12,221 nucleotides of DNA from Candidatus Bathyarchaeota archaeon ex4484_135 (lineage in GTDB: Archaea; Thermoproteota; Bathyarchaeia; EX4484-135), in assembly GCA_002255025.1 (NCBI GenBank), contig NJEJ01000015.1, forward strand, positions 1-12,221. The letters are read 5' to 3'. A program made the translations under genes and the position numbers. The notes beneath the pieces were generated by a model. The model was not told the origin of the DNA and did no database searches. It saw only the letters and a program-made list of their open reading frames with translations. Positions 1-5,756 of the stretch are shown one piece after another; within the stretch, counting starts at the first letter, position 1; each line of letters begins with the position of its first letter.

Positions 1-458
1 ACGGGGTAAACCATGTTCACTATTATGCCGCTCAGCTTCATGTCTAGCTTGGCGAACATGTCTAGGGCCCTCTCGGTATCGAGGATGGCCATCTTCTCAG
101 GTATTATGACCATGAAGAAGGCGGATTTCTTCTCGTCCGTCAGGATGTCCCTGAAGAAGTCCAGCTTGGCCCTTATGTCCTGTAGGTCCTTGAGCATCAT
201 GTCCTCACGTTCCATCTCGACCTGGCCCCTCAGTATCTCTATGGCTTCCCTGTACTTCTGGGCCTCCATACGGGCCTCGGTTATCTTGTCTATCCAGGCG
301 TCGAGTATGAAGGCCATGCTCACCATGCGTATGCCGTGGCCGAAGGGCGGCATGTCGAATATATAGTAGTCGTACTCGCCCTTCGCCAGGAGCTCGGCCA
401 TGGCATCGTAGGTGGCCGATTCGTGCATGGCTGGCTCGGCAGCGGCCGACCTTATGTA
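1..458 (-). CDS. ArsA/Get3-type ATPase, C-terminal part (frameshifted from the N-terminal part, runs off window)
   Basis: This is the continuation of the ATPase encoded at 452-793, but in another reading frame. It reads without a stop from about 458 down to the window edge (about 152 codons), so the 3' end is missing. Visible landmarks are YIRSAAAEPAMHE at the junction, then YDYYIFDMPPFGHGIRM, where the aspartate after the hydrophobic strand matches the Walker B/DTAPTGHT-type switch region of ArsA proteins, here as DMPPFGHG. Further on come a charged helical stretch and FFMVIIPEKMAILDTERAL, the ArsA strand carrying a VxxPExxxxxET-like motif. The first ATG in this frame is at 428, so gene callers may report a short separate gene starting there. 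That product would lack the P-loop and could not be an ATPase alone. Joined to the upstream frame the protein is an ordinary ArsA-family ATPase. Whether the break is real or a sequencing or assembly error cannot be decided here. Confidence 0.8.
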
Positions 459-793
459 CTCTCGTCTATCTCCTTCGGTATCTCGTCAAGGCCGTACATC
501 TCCTTTATCTTATGCCTTATCTCCTCCTGGTACTCGGCAATACGCTTGTCTGCGTCTATCTCGAGCACGTAGAGGCCTGGCCCGAAGGACTGGACGCCTT
601 TCCCGAAGATGTCCTTCTCGAAGATATCGCTCAGAGATGCCTGTGGGTCCGTGCTGAAGCAGAGGCACTTCTTCCCCCTCTCTATGGCCAGCCAGTAGGC
701 CGTGGCAGCACTACAGGTCGTCTTGCCCAAGCCGCCCTTGCCAGCATATATCACGACCTTAAGGTCTGGCCTCTTCTCGAAGAACTCCCTCAT
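452..793 (-). CDS. ArsA/Get3-type ATPase, N-terminal part with P-loop (truncated by a frameshift)
   Basis: This 113-residue frame encodes the N-terminus of an ArsA/Get3-family ATPase. A strand, KVVIYAGKGGLGKTT, carries the deviant Walker A motif (KGGxGKT) typical of SIMIBI-class dimeric ATPases at residues 12-26. Next comes FSTDPQASLSDIF, the switch I region (usually STDPAHSLxDxF) at residues 46-58, where the usual histidine is replaced by glutamine. The frame ends at a TAA (452-454), but homologous sequence continues in the next frame from about 458. Restoring one base near 458-463 (for example GACGAG-GAGTAC) would give one continuous protein. The start is taken at ATG 793. The nearest Shine-Dalgarno-like run (complement of CCACCTCC, 812-819) lies about 18 nt upstream, unusually far, and an in-frame stop above it excludes a much longer start. 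It is the third gene of a minus-strand operon behind two small hydrophobic proteins. Family members handle arsenite/metal export or insertion of tail-anchored proteins; which applies here is unknown. Confidence 0.85.
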   Translation of the reverse strand: MREFFEKRPDLKVVIYAGKGGLGKTTCSAATAYWLAIERGKKCLCFSTDPQASLSDIFEKDIFGKGVQSFGPGLYVLEIDADKRIAEYQEEIRHKIKEMYGLDEIPKEIDEST

Positions 794-839
794 CGTCTCG
801 GGCAGGGCACACCACCTCCATCATACACGGGCCAGCAGG

Positions 840-1130
840 TCAGTAGAGGGCATCTGTGAAGTCCCTCTCCCTGAACAACCTCCTCTTCCAAGTCGCTATG
901 TTCGGGACAGCGTACGGCAGGAGCCTCAGCGAGTAGTAGGGCGGCAGGAGCGGTATGCCGAGCATGTCGCCGAGCGTTATGAGCATGAAGAGGTGCTCCA
1001 AGTACATCCTCGTCTTCAGGGCGTACCTAACCATATCGTGGATGGCCATGCCATAGACGAGCTCCTTAAGAGCCCTCTTCACGCCTCCCTCGACCTTCTT
1101 GGCCTCTTCCCCCATGCCCTCACCTCGCAT
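840..1130 (-). CDS. small hydrophobic protein, GDMLG family, second tandem copy
   Basis: A 96-residue protein of a family I do not recognise. It has a charged N-terminus (residues 1-25), a hydrophobic central section (about 43-75) containing LGDMLGIPLLPPYYSLRLLP, and a basic then acidic C-terminal tail with WKRRLFRERDFTD. The protein encoded just upstream (1165-1438) aligns over most of its length, sharing GDMLG-x-P, YY-x-LR-x-LP, W and ERD-x-T, so the two are tandem paralogues. ATG 1130 has an AAGGAG Shine-Dalgarno six bases upstream. ATG 1115 behind GAGGTGAGGG is a possible alternative. The stop lies 46 bp before the ArsA-type ATPase, on the same strand, so the three are probably co-transcribed. 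The hydrophobic core contains an aspartate and several prolines, which suggests a membrane-associated hairpin or a protein-protein surface rather than a simple transmembrane helix. A client or partner of the neighbouring ATPase is an inference from position only. Confidence 0.7.
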   Translation of the reverse strand: MRGEGMGEEAKKVEGGVKRALKELVYGMAIHDMVRYALKTRMYLEHLFMLITLGDMLGIPLLPPYYSLRLLPYAVPNIATWKRRLFRERDFTDALY

Positions 1131-1164
1131 ATCACGCTCCTTCGGACCATCTTAAGCTTTTCCA

Positions 1165-1438
1165 TCAGCCGCGGACCTTTTCGGTTATGTCTCTTTCCTT
1201 AAGCATGAAGGTCCGCCAGCCCTCAAGGCTCGTCATGAAGATTGGGAGAAACCTCAGCTTGTAATAGCATGATATTGGATAGCCGAGCATATCTCCAAAG
1301 ACGACGGTCATAATGGCGAATGTATTGTACTTGAGGAGGTCAGCGAATGTCCTGATCATGTCATAAGTAGTCGCACCGAATATGAAATCCCTAAGGGCCT
1401 TCTTAAGCCTCCTGAACGTCTGCCTTCACCCTGGTCAT
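1165..1438 (-). CDS. small hydrophobic protein, GDMLG family, first tandem copy (apparent frameshift near 1408-1412)
   Basis: The open frame from ATG 1359 gives 64 residues containing FGDMLGYPISCYYKLRFLP and LKERDITE, matching the paralogue at 840-1130. Family similarity extends upstream of that ATG: in the same frame LKKALRDFIFGATTYDMIR matches VKRALKELVYGMAIHDMVR of the paralogue. That upstream frame contains no usable start codon. An ATG at 1438 opens a different frame (MTRVKADVQEA) that stops at a TAA at 1403-1405. Removing one G from the GGAGG run at about 1408-1412 would join the two into a protein of about 90 residues beginning MTRVKADVQELKKALRD, close to the paralogue's length. The intact gene therefore probably ran from 1438 to 1165, and is either a young pseudogene or affected by a sequence error. 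Function unknown; it is the first gene of the operon that ends in the ArsA-type ATPase. Confidence 0.6.
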
Positions 1439-1452
1439 TTCCCCCACGACGC

Positions 1453-1460
1453 CTATATAA
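1453..1460 (-). promoter_or_regulatory. TATA-like promoter element for the small-protein/ATPase operon
   Basis: On the minus strand the sequence TTATATAG is the best TATA match in the divergent intergenic region. It lies 15 bases upstream of the ATG at 1438, so the predicted transcript start falls near 1430, at or just inside that reading frame. The short spacing leaves open a start at GTG 1429, in the same frame. Element recognised by sequence and position only. Confidence 0.5.
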
Positions 1461-1504
1461 CCTTAGCAGGCGAGCACCACATCGCTCGAGTATTTTAAAG
1501 GAAT

Positions 1505-1522
1505 GCTCAAGTACCGTTGAGC
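1505..1522. promoter_or_regulatory. perfect inverted repeat, candidate operator between the divergent operons
   Basis: GCTCAA (1505-1510) and TTGAGC (1517-1522) form a perfect 6+6 dyad with a 6-bp spacer. Partial outer symmetry (AAAGG before, CTTT after) extends it. It sits just upstream of the TATA-like element of the por operon and about 45 bp from that of the minus-strand operon, where a dimeric regulator could act on either. The binding protein is unknown. Confidence 0.4.
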
Positions 1523-1535
1523 CTTTGGGACAAGG

Positions 1536-1544
1536 CTTAAGTAA
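1536..1544 (+). promoter_or_regulatory. TATA-like promoter element for the por operon
   Basis: CTTAAGTAA centred near 1540 predicts a transcript start around 1566, giving a leader of about 11 nt before ATG 1577 that includes the GGGAGGG ribosome site (1564-1570). It is a weaker TATA match than the thiI promoter. Confidence 0.4.
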
Positions 1545-1576
1545 TCACGTACGCGGGATTTGTGGGAGGGAAAAAC

Positions 1577-2131
1577 ATGATTGAGATAAGGCTCCACGGC
1601 CGTGGTGGTCAGGGCGTTTGGACGGCCGCTAACCTCCTGGCTCTGGCCGCCATAAGGGAGGGGAAATACGCCCAGGGATTCCCGTTCTTCGGCCCTGAGA
1701 GGCTTGGAGCACCTGTCCTGGCCTTCGCGAGGATAAGTGATAAGCCCATAAGAGTGCACTGCATGATATATAGGCCCGATGTGGTAGGTGTCCTAGATCC
1801 TACGCTCTTAAGCCCTTCCGTAGTGGAGGGGCTGAAGAAGGACGGCATATTGGTCCTCAACTCAGATAAGGAGCCGTCCGAGCTGAGGGAAATCTTAGGG
1901 CTCGAGGAAGGCATGGGCACCATATGGGTCTTGGACGCCAGCCGCATGGCAATAGAAATCCTGGGCCGCGAGATAACTAATACGGCCATAATGAGTGCCG
2001 TGGCCAGGGCTACCGGTGCCGTCAGCCTGTCCTCCCTAGAGGCCGTCATAAAGGAGAGGTTCCCGCCCAACGTGGCCGAGAAGAACTTGGAGTTAGTAAG
2101 GAGGGCGTATGAGGAGGTGAGGCGTGAATGA
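1577..2131 (+). CDS. porG: 2-oxoacid (pyruvate-type):ferredoxin oxidoreductase, gamma subunit
   Basis: This is the gamma subunit of the four-subunit archaeal 2-oxoacid:ferredoxin oxidoreductase, which oxidatively decarboxylates a 2-oxoacid to acyl-CoA and reduces ferredoxin in the cytoplasm. The 184-residue protein matches the usual size of about 185. It begins MIEIRLHGRGGQG, with the conserved GRGGQG loop at residues 8-13. FFGPERLGAPV follows, the family's FGPERRGAPV with Leu for the second Arg. The C-terminal part has NTAIMSAVARATG and RFPPNVAEKNLELV, both standard. An upstream in-frame GTG at 1562 would add five residues, but ATG 1577 is preferred because GGGAGGG lies six bases before it, inside the extended form. 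It is the first gene of the operon and overlaps porD by ATGA (2128-2131), implying translational coupling. Substrate specificity, pyruvate versus branched-chain 2-oxoacids, cannot be settled from this subunit. Confidence 0.93.
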   Translation: MIEIRLHGRGGQGVWTAANLLALAAIREGKYAQGFPFFGPERLGAPVLAFARISDKPIRVHCMIYRPDVVGVLDPTLLSPSVVEGLKKDGILVLNSDKEPSELREILGLEEGMGTIWVLDASRMAIEILGREITNTAIMSAVARATGAVSLSSLEAVIKERFPPNVAEKNLELVRRAYEEVRRE

Positions 2132-2406
2132 GCAGTTCCCTGCCGGGCTGGAAGGAACTGCCCATGGGTGGTGTGGCCTTCAGGCCTTCAACGGACATCA
2201 AGACGGGCGAGTGGAGGCTCGGCTTCAGGCCGGTTGTCAAGGAGGAGAAGTGCGTAGGATGTGCCATGTGCGTGGTCCTCTGCCCTGACATGGCCATGGG
2301 CTTGGGTGAAGAGGGCAAGGCCCAGGTCAACTACGACTACTGCAAGGGCTGCGGTATCTGTGCTAGGGAGTGCCCCTACGGTGCCATAGAGATGGTGCCT
2401 GAGTGA
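2128..2406 (+). CDS. porD: 2-oxoacid (pyruvate-type):ferredoxin oxidoreductase, delta (ferredoxin-like) subunit
   Basis: A 92-residue 2[4Fe-4S] ferredoxin-like subunit that passes electrons from the catalytic site to external ferredoxin. Two complete CxxCxxCxxxCP motifs are visible: CVGCAMCVVLCP with cysteines 42, 45, 48 and 52, and CKGCGICARECP with cysteines 72, 75, 78 and 82. The N-terminal extension includes KELPMGGVAFRP and TGEWRLGFRPVV, typical of PorD/VorD subunits, which are longer than free ferredoxins. The start ATG overlaps the porG stop, and a GAGGTGAGG run lies just upstream. The next gene begins within about 15 bases of the stop. Length, both cluster motifs and gene order all agree, so confidence is high. 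Confidence 0.93.
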   Translation: MSSSLPGWKELPMGGVAFRPSTDIKTGEWRLGFRPVVKEEKCVGCAMCVVLCPDMAMGLGEEGKAQVNYDYCKGCGICARECPYGAIEMVPE

Positions 2407-2416
2407 GGAGGTGGTG

Positions 2417-3646
2417 GTGTTGGCCCGTGTCGAGCAGAGGAGGATAGGCATGATGGGGGATGAGGCCGTGGCCTACGCCATAAAGCAGGTCGAGCCCGAT
2501 GTGGTAGCGGCATACCCGATAACGCCTCAGACCATAATAGTCGAGCGTTTCTCGGATTACGTGGCCGACGGGCTGGTCCGGACGGAGTTCGTGGCCATCG
2601 AATCCGAGCACTCTGCCCTATCTGCCTGTGTCGGTGCGGCTGCTGCTGGTGCGAGGGCCTTCACGGCCACGGCGAGCCAGGGCCTGGCCCTCATGTGGGA
2701 GATACTCTACATAGCATCGAGCATGAGGCTCCCGATAGTGATGGTCATAGTGAACAGGGCCCTATCGGCCCCGATAAACATACACTGCGACCACTCGGAC
2801 GCCATGGGTGCCCGCGACTCAGGCTGGATACAGCTCTTCTGCGAGAACTGCCAGGAGGCCTACGACACGGCCATCCAGGCCTGGCGCATAGCAGAACACC
2901 CAGATGTCCAGCTGCCCGTCATGGTGTGCTTAGATGGCTTCGTGGTGTCCCACACCCTCGAGGACATAGAAGTCCTGCCCGACGAGGTCGTGAAGGAGTT
3001 CGTGGGCGAGAGGCCGCTCGTCAGGGTCATGGGCCATGAGGGCGAGGTGCCCTACAGGCTCGACCCGACGGGCAGAGAGCCCTTGAGCATGGGCACCTTT
3101 GCCATGTACGACCTGTACTTCGAGTACAAACGCCAGCAGGAAGAAGCCATGAGGGCGGCCCTGAAGGTCATAGAAGAAGTCGGACGTGAATACGGCGAGC
3201 TGACTGGCCGCTACTACGGCCTTATCGACCAATACAAGCTGGAGGATGCCGAGGTAGCCATAGTAGGGCTCGGGAGCTCCATGGGCACGGCCAAGGATGC
3301 TGCTGACGAATTACGTGATGAGGGTATCAGGGCTGGCGTGCTGAGGATAAGGTCCTTCAGGCCCTTCCCGACCGAGACCGTGAGGGAGGCCCTCAAGGGC
3401 GTGAAGACTGTGGCGGTCATGGACAGGGCCTTAAGCTTCGGTGGCCCGGCCGGTCCGCTCATGATGGATATGGCAACTGTCTTCTACGGCCTCAAGGAAG
3501 GACCTACCATGCTGAACTACATATACGGCCTAGGGGGCAGGGACATATCAACTGACGATTTCAAGGCCGTGGCCCAGGACGCCTTAAGGGCAGCTGAGGA
3601 GGGGGTGGAAGGACTGCCCGTCAAGTTCGTGGGGGTGAGGGAGTGA
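2417..3646 (+). CDS. porA: 2-oxoacid (pyruvate-type):ferredoxin oxidoreductase, alpha subunit
   Basis: The alpha subunit carries the pyrimidine-binding and transketolase-like domains that complete the thiamine diphosphate site with the beta subunit. Near the N-terminus RRIGMMGDEAVAYAIKQV and AAYPITPQT are visible; the YPITP loop contacts substrate. TATASQGLALMWEILY and INIHCDHSDAMGARDSGWIQ follow, the long signature shared by pyruvate-type enzymes. The C-terminal third has VAIVGLGSSMGTAKDAADEL and RIRSFRPFPTETV of domain II. Length (409-411 residues) suits PorA, with pyruvate the likeliest substrate. The start is ambiguous: GTG codons at 2411, 2414 and 2417 and TTG at 2420 are consecutive. 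The GGAGGTG ribosome site covers 2407-2413, so GTG 2417 or TTG 2420 give sensible spacing, and 2417 is chosen. The gene ends four bases before porB. Confidence 0.93.
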   Translation: MLARVEQRRIGMMGDEAVAYAIKQVEPDVVAAYPITPQTIIVERFSDYVADGLVRTEFVAIESEHSALSACVGAAAAGARAFTATASQGLALMWEILYIASSMRLPIVMVIVNRALSAPINIHCDHSDAMGARDSGWIQLFCENCQEAYDTAIQAWRIAEHPDVQLPVMVCLDGFVVSHTLEDIEVLPDEVVKEFVGERPLVRVMGHEGEVPYRLDPTGREPLSMGTFAMYDLYFEYKRQQEEAMRAALKVIEEVGREYGELTGRYYGLIDQYKLEDAEVAIVGLGSSMGTAKDAADELRDEGIRAGVLRIRSFRPFPTETVREALKGVKTVAVMDRALSFGGPAGPLMMDMATVFYGLKEGPTMLNYIYGLGGRDISTDDFKAVAQDALRAAEEGVEGLPVKFVGVRE

Positions 3647-3650
3647 GAAC

Positions 3651-4619
3651 ATGTCGGCACCCACGACCTTAAGGGAAATAGCAGGTCGCCCTGACATGCT
3701 ACACGAGGGCGTCAGGACCTGCTCGGGCTGTGGTGCCTCGCTGATAGCCAAGCTGGTCCTGAAGGCCGCCAGGAAGCCGGTGGTCGTCGTATCCGCGACC
3801 GGCTGCCTCGAGGTCGCCACCAGCATACTGCCCTACACGTCTTGGAAGGTCCCGTGGATCCACAACGCCTTCGAGAACGCAGCTGCTACCGCATCGGGCG
3901 TAGAAGCCGCCTACAAGGCCCTGGCCAAGAAGGGCCTAATAAAGGAAGTACCGGACATCGTGGTCCTGGCCGGCGATGGAGGGACGTATGACATAGGCTT
4001 CCAGTCCCTCTCGGGTGCCCTGGAGAGGGGACACGATTTCCTCTACGTGCTGTACGATAACGAGGCGTACATGAACACTGGCATCCAACGTAGCGGCGGG
4101 ACGCCCAGGTACGCTTGGACCACCACCTGCCCGGCTGGTGAAGTCCTCAAGGGCAAGCTAGAGGCCAAGAAGCCTATAGCACTCATAGTGGCCGAGCACC
4201 GTATTCCCTACGTGGCCACTGCCTCGCCATCAGAGCCCCACGACCTCATAAGAAAGGTCAGAAGGGGCCTTGAGGTCGAGGGGCCAGCCTTCCTCCACGT
4301 CATATGTCCTTGCCCAAGGGGCTGGCGTTTCGATCCGTCTCTGAGCGTGGAGGTGGCCCGCCTGGCCGTGAAGACGTGCTTCTTCCCGCTCTGGGAATGC
4401 CGCTGGGAGGACGACGATATGGTGCTTGAGCTGACGGGGCCGAGCAAGCTCATAGCTGAGGTGCCGGAGCTCAAGCTGCCCGTCGAGGCTTACCTGGCCA
4501 TTCAGGGCAGATTCGCACACCTCTTCAGGCCGAAGAGGATGGAGCCCCTGATAAGGCAGATACAGGCCGACGTGGACGCCAACTGGAAACTACTATTAAG
4601 AAGGGCGGGTATGGCGTGA
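3651..4619 (+). CDS. porB: 2-oxoacid (pyruvate-type):ferredoxin oxidoreductase, beta subunit
   Basis: The beta subunit binds thiamine diphosphate, Mg and one [4Fe-4S] cluster. In the 322-residue protein, CSGCGAS supplies cysteines 24 and 27, ATGC cysteine 52, and the ICPCPRGW stretch (219, 221) the fourth ligand. GDGGTYDIGFQSL (108-120) is the diphosphate/Mg loop and DNEAYMNTGIQRSGG (136-150) completes the metal site. SWKVPWIHNAFENAAATASG is the usual PorB helix. The length is near the typical 310-320. The ATG at 3651 follows the porA stop directly behind a GGTGAGGG run. The FrhB-like gene starts 12 bases downstream behind GGAGGTG, so the operon continues. All catalytic landmarks are intact. 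Confidence 0.94.
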   Translation: MSAPTTLREIAGRPDMLHEGVRTCSGCGASLIAKLVLKAARKPVVVVSATGCLEVATSILPYTSWKVPWIHNAFENAAATASGVEAAYKALAKKGLIKEVPDIVVLAGDGGTYDIGFQSLSGALERGHDFLYVLYDNEAYMNTGIQRSGGTPRYAWTTTCPAGEVLKGKLEAKKPIALIVAEHRIPYVATASPSEPHDLIRKVRRGLEVEGPAFLHVICPCPRGWRFDPSLSVEVARLAVKTCFFPLWECRWEDDDMVLELTGPSKLIAEVPELKLPVEAYLAIQGRFAHLFRPKRMEPLIRQIQADVDANWKLLLRRAGMA

Positions 4620-4631
4620 GGAGGTGGGCCC

Positions 4632-5705
4632 ATGACGGTCAAAACCGAGCTGTTGGGGTTTGAGGAAACGCTTGGCGAGAAAGTCATCAAGGCTGGCCTG
4701 TGTGCTGGCTGCGGCTCTTGCGTCTTAAACTGCCCCTTCTGGGTCATAGGGTTCAGGGATGGCAAGCCCACGCTGATAGATGAGTGCCCGGTATGTGGCG
4801 TATGTGCTCAGGTGTGCCCGAGGTACAGCTTCGATGTAGAAGCCGTTGAGAAGTTCGCCTTCGGGAGGTCCCGCAAGGCGGATGAAGAGTTCGGCGTCGT
4901 GAAACGCATGGTATTGGCCCGGTCGAAGGACCCAGAGGTTCTAGAGGTGTGCCAAGACGGAGGGCTCGTGTCCTCCCTGCTTATAACAGCCGTGGAGAAA
5001 GGCTTAGTCGAGGGTGCTGTCTTATCGGGCGTCAAGGAAGGCGTGCCCTGCTACCCGGACATGCGTGTGGCCTACTCCAAGGCCGAGATATTGGCCTGTG
5101 CTGGCAGCAGGTACACCTTCTCGGACAGGCTGGTCCTCGGGACAGGCGTAGCAGGTGCCTTCTGGATGGCCAGGAGCTCTAAGTACGCCTTCGTCGGCCT
5201 CCCGTGCCAGGTCCAGGCCGTAAGGCTCATGCAGATGCTTCCAAACCCGCCCGTGAACTGGTCAGAGGCCGTGAGGTACGTGATAGGCCTCTTCTGCACG
5301 GAGACCTTCACTTACGACGGGCTCAGGGCCTACCTGGCTAGCCAGGGTATGGAGCTCGAGGACGTCAGGAAGATGAACATAAAGGCAGGGAAGCTCGTGG
5401 TCGAGTTCGGGACGGGCGAGGTAAAGGAGCTAGCCCTGGAGCCCCTCATGGAGTATAGGAGGGAGGGCTGCGAAGCCTGCTGGGACTTCTCGGCTGAGTT
5501 CGCGGACATATCCATCGGAAGCCTGGGCCTGGAGGGCTGGAACATAGCCTTGATAAGGTCCGAGAGAGGGGAAGAACTCTTTAGAGCAGCCGTCGAGGCA
5601 GGCATGCTCGAAACGAGGCCCGTGGAAGAGGAACCTAACGTCCTGAAGGTACTTAGACGGCTCACGAGGAGGAAGAGGAGGAGGGCCGAGGCCAGGAGGT
5701 CCTGA
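4632..5705 (+). CDS. FrhB-family (F420 hydrogenase/dehydrogenase beta subunit-like) iron-sulfur flavoprotein
   Basis: A 357-residue member of the coenzyme F420 hydrogenase/dehydrogenase beta-subunit family, which transfers electrons between iron-sulfur clusters and a flavin that exchanges hydride with a soluble carrier. An N-terminal ferredoxin domain has two motifs, CAGCGSCVLNCP (Cys 24, 27, 30, 34) and CPVCGVCAQVCP (52, 55, 58, 62). The FrhB core shows QDGGLVSSLL (108-117), AGSRYTFS, FVGLPCQVQAVRL (187-199), FCTETF (222) and CEACWDFSAEFADISIGSLG (280-299), the residues that usually hold the additional cluster. The C-terminus is very basic (RRLTRRKRRRAEARR). It is the last gene of the por operon, 12 bases after porB with a GGAGGTG site. 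This suggests it couples ferredoxin from Por to another carrier; F420 is possible but not shown, because family members also use other acceptors. A weak hairpin (AGGAGG 5694-5699 / CCTCCT 5710-5715) follows the stop. Confidence 0.85.
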   Translation: MTVKTELLGFEETLGEKVIKAGLCAGCGSCVLNCPFWVIGFRDGKPTLIDECPVCGVCAQVCPRYSFDVEAVEKFAFGRSRKADEEFGVVKRMVLARSKDPEVLEVCQDGGLVSSLLITAVEKGLVEGAVLSGVKEGVPCYPDMRVAYSKAEILACAGSRYTFSDRLVLGTGVAGAFWMARSSKYAFVGLPCQVQAVRLMQMLPNPPVNWSEAVRYVIGLFCTETFTYDGLRAYLASQGMELEDVRKMNIKAGKLVVEFGTGEVKELALEPLMEYRREGCEACWDFSAEFADISIGSLGLEGWNIALIRSERGEELFRAAVEAGMLETRPVEEEPNVLKVLRRLTRRKRRRAEARRS

Positions 5706-5726
5706 GGGCCCTCCTCCTTCCAAGGC

Positions 5727-5737
5727 TTTATAAAAGG
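5727..5737 (+). promoter_or_regulatory. strong archaeal TATA box for thiI (leaderless transcript predicted)
   Basis: TTTATAAAAGG is a near-ideal archaeal TATA element. Its centre (about 5731) is 26 bases before GTG 5757, so transcription should begin at the start codon itself. There is no Shine-Dalgarno sequence before that GTG, consistent with a leaderless mRNA. Confidence 0.8.
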
Positions 5738-5756
5738 TCCCTTCCAGGATAGCGTA

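Noticed and set aside
1609..2070. Long minus-strand open frame opposite porG, and similar antisense frames opposite the other por genes, thiI and hdrA
   Set aside because: They are shadows caused by GC-rich codon bias of the certain genes, with no family motifs or start signals.
5694..5715. AGGAGG/CCTCCT hairpin at the end of the por operon, considered as a terminator
   Set aside because: It arises from purine-rich codons at the FrhB C-terminus, is weak, and lacks a T-tract.
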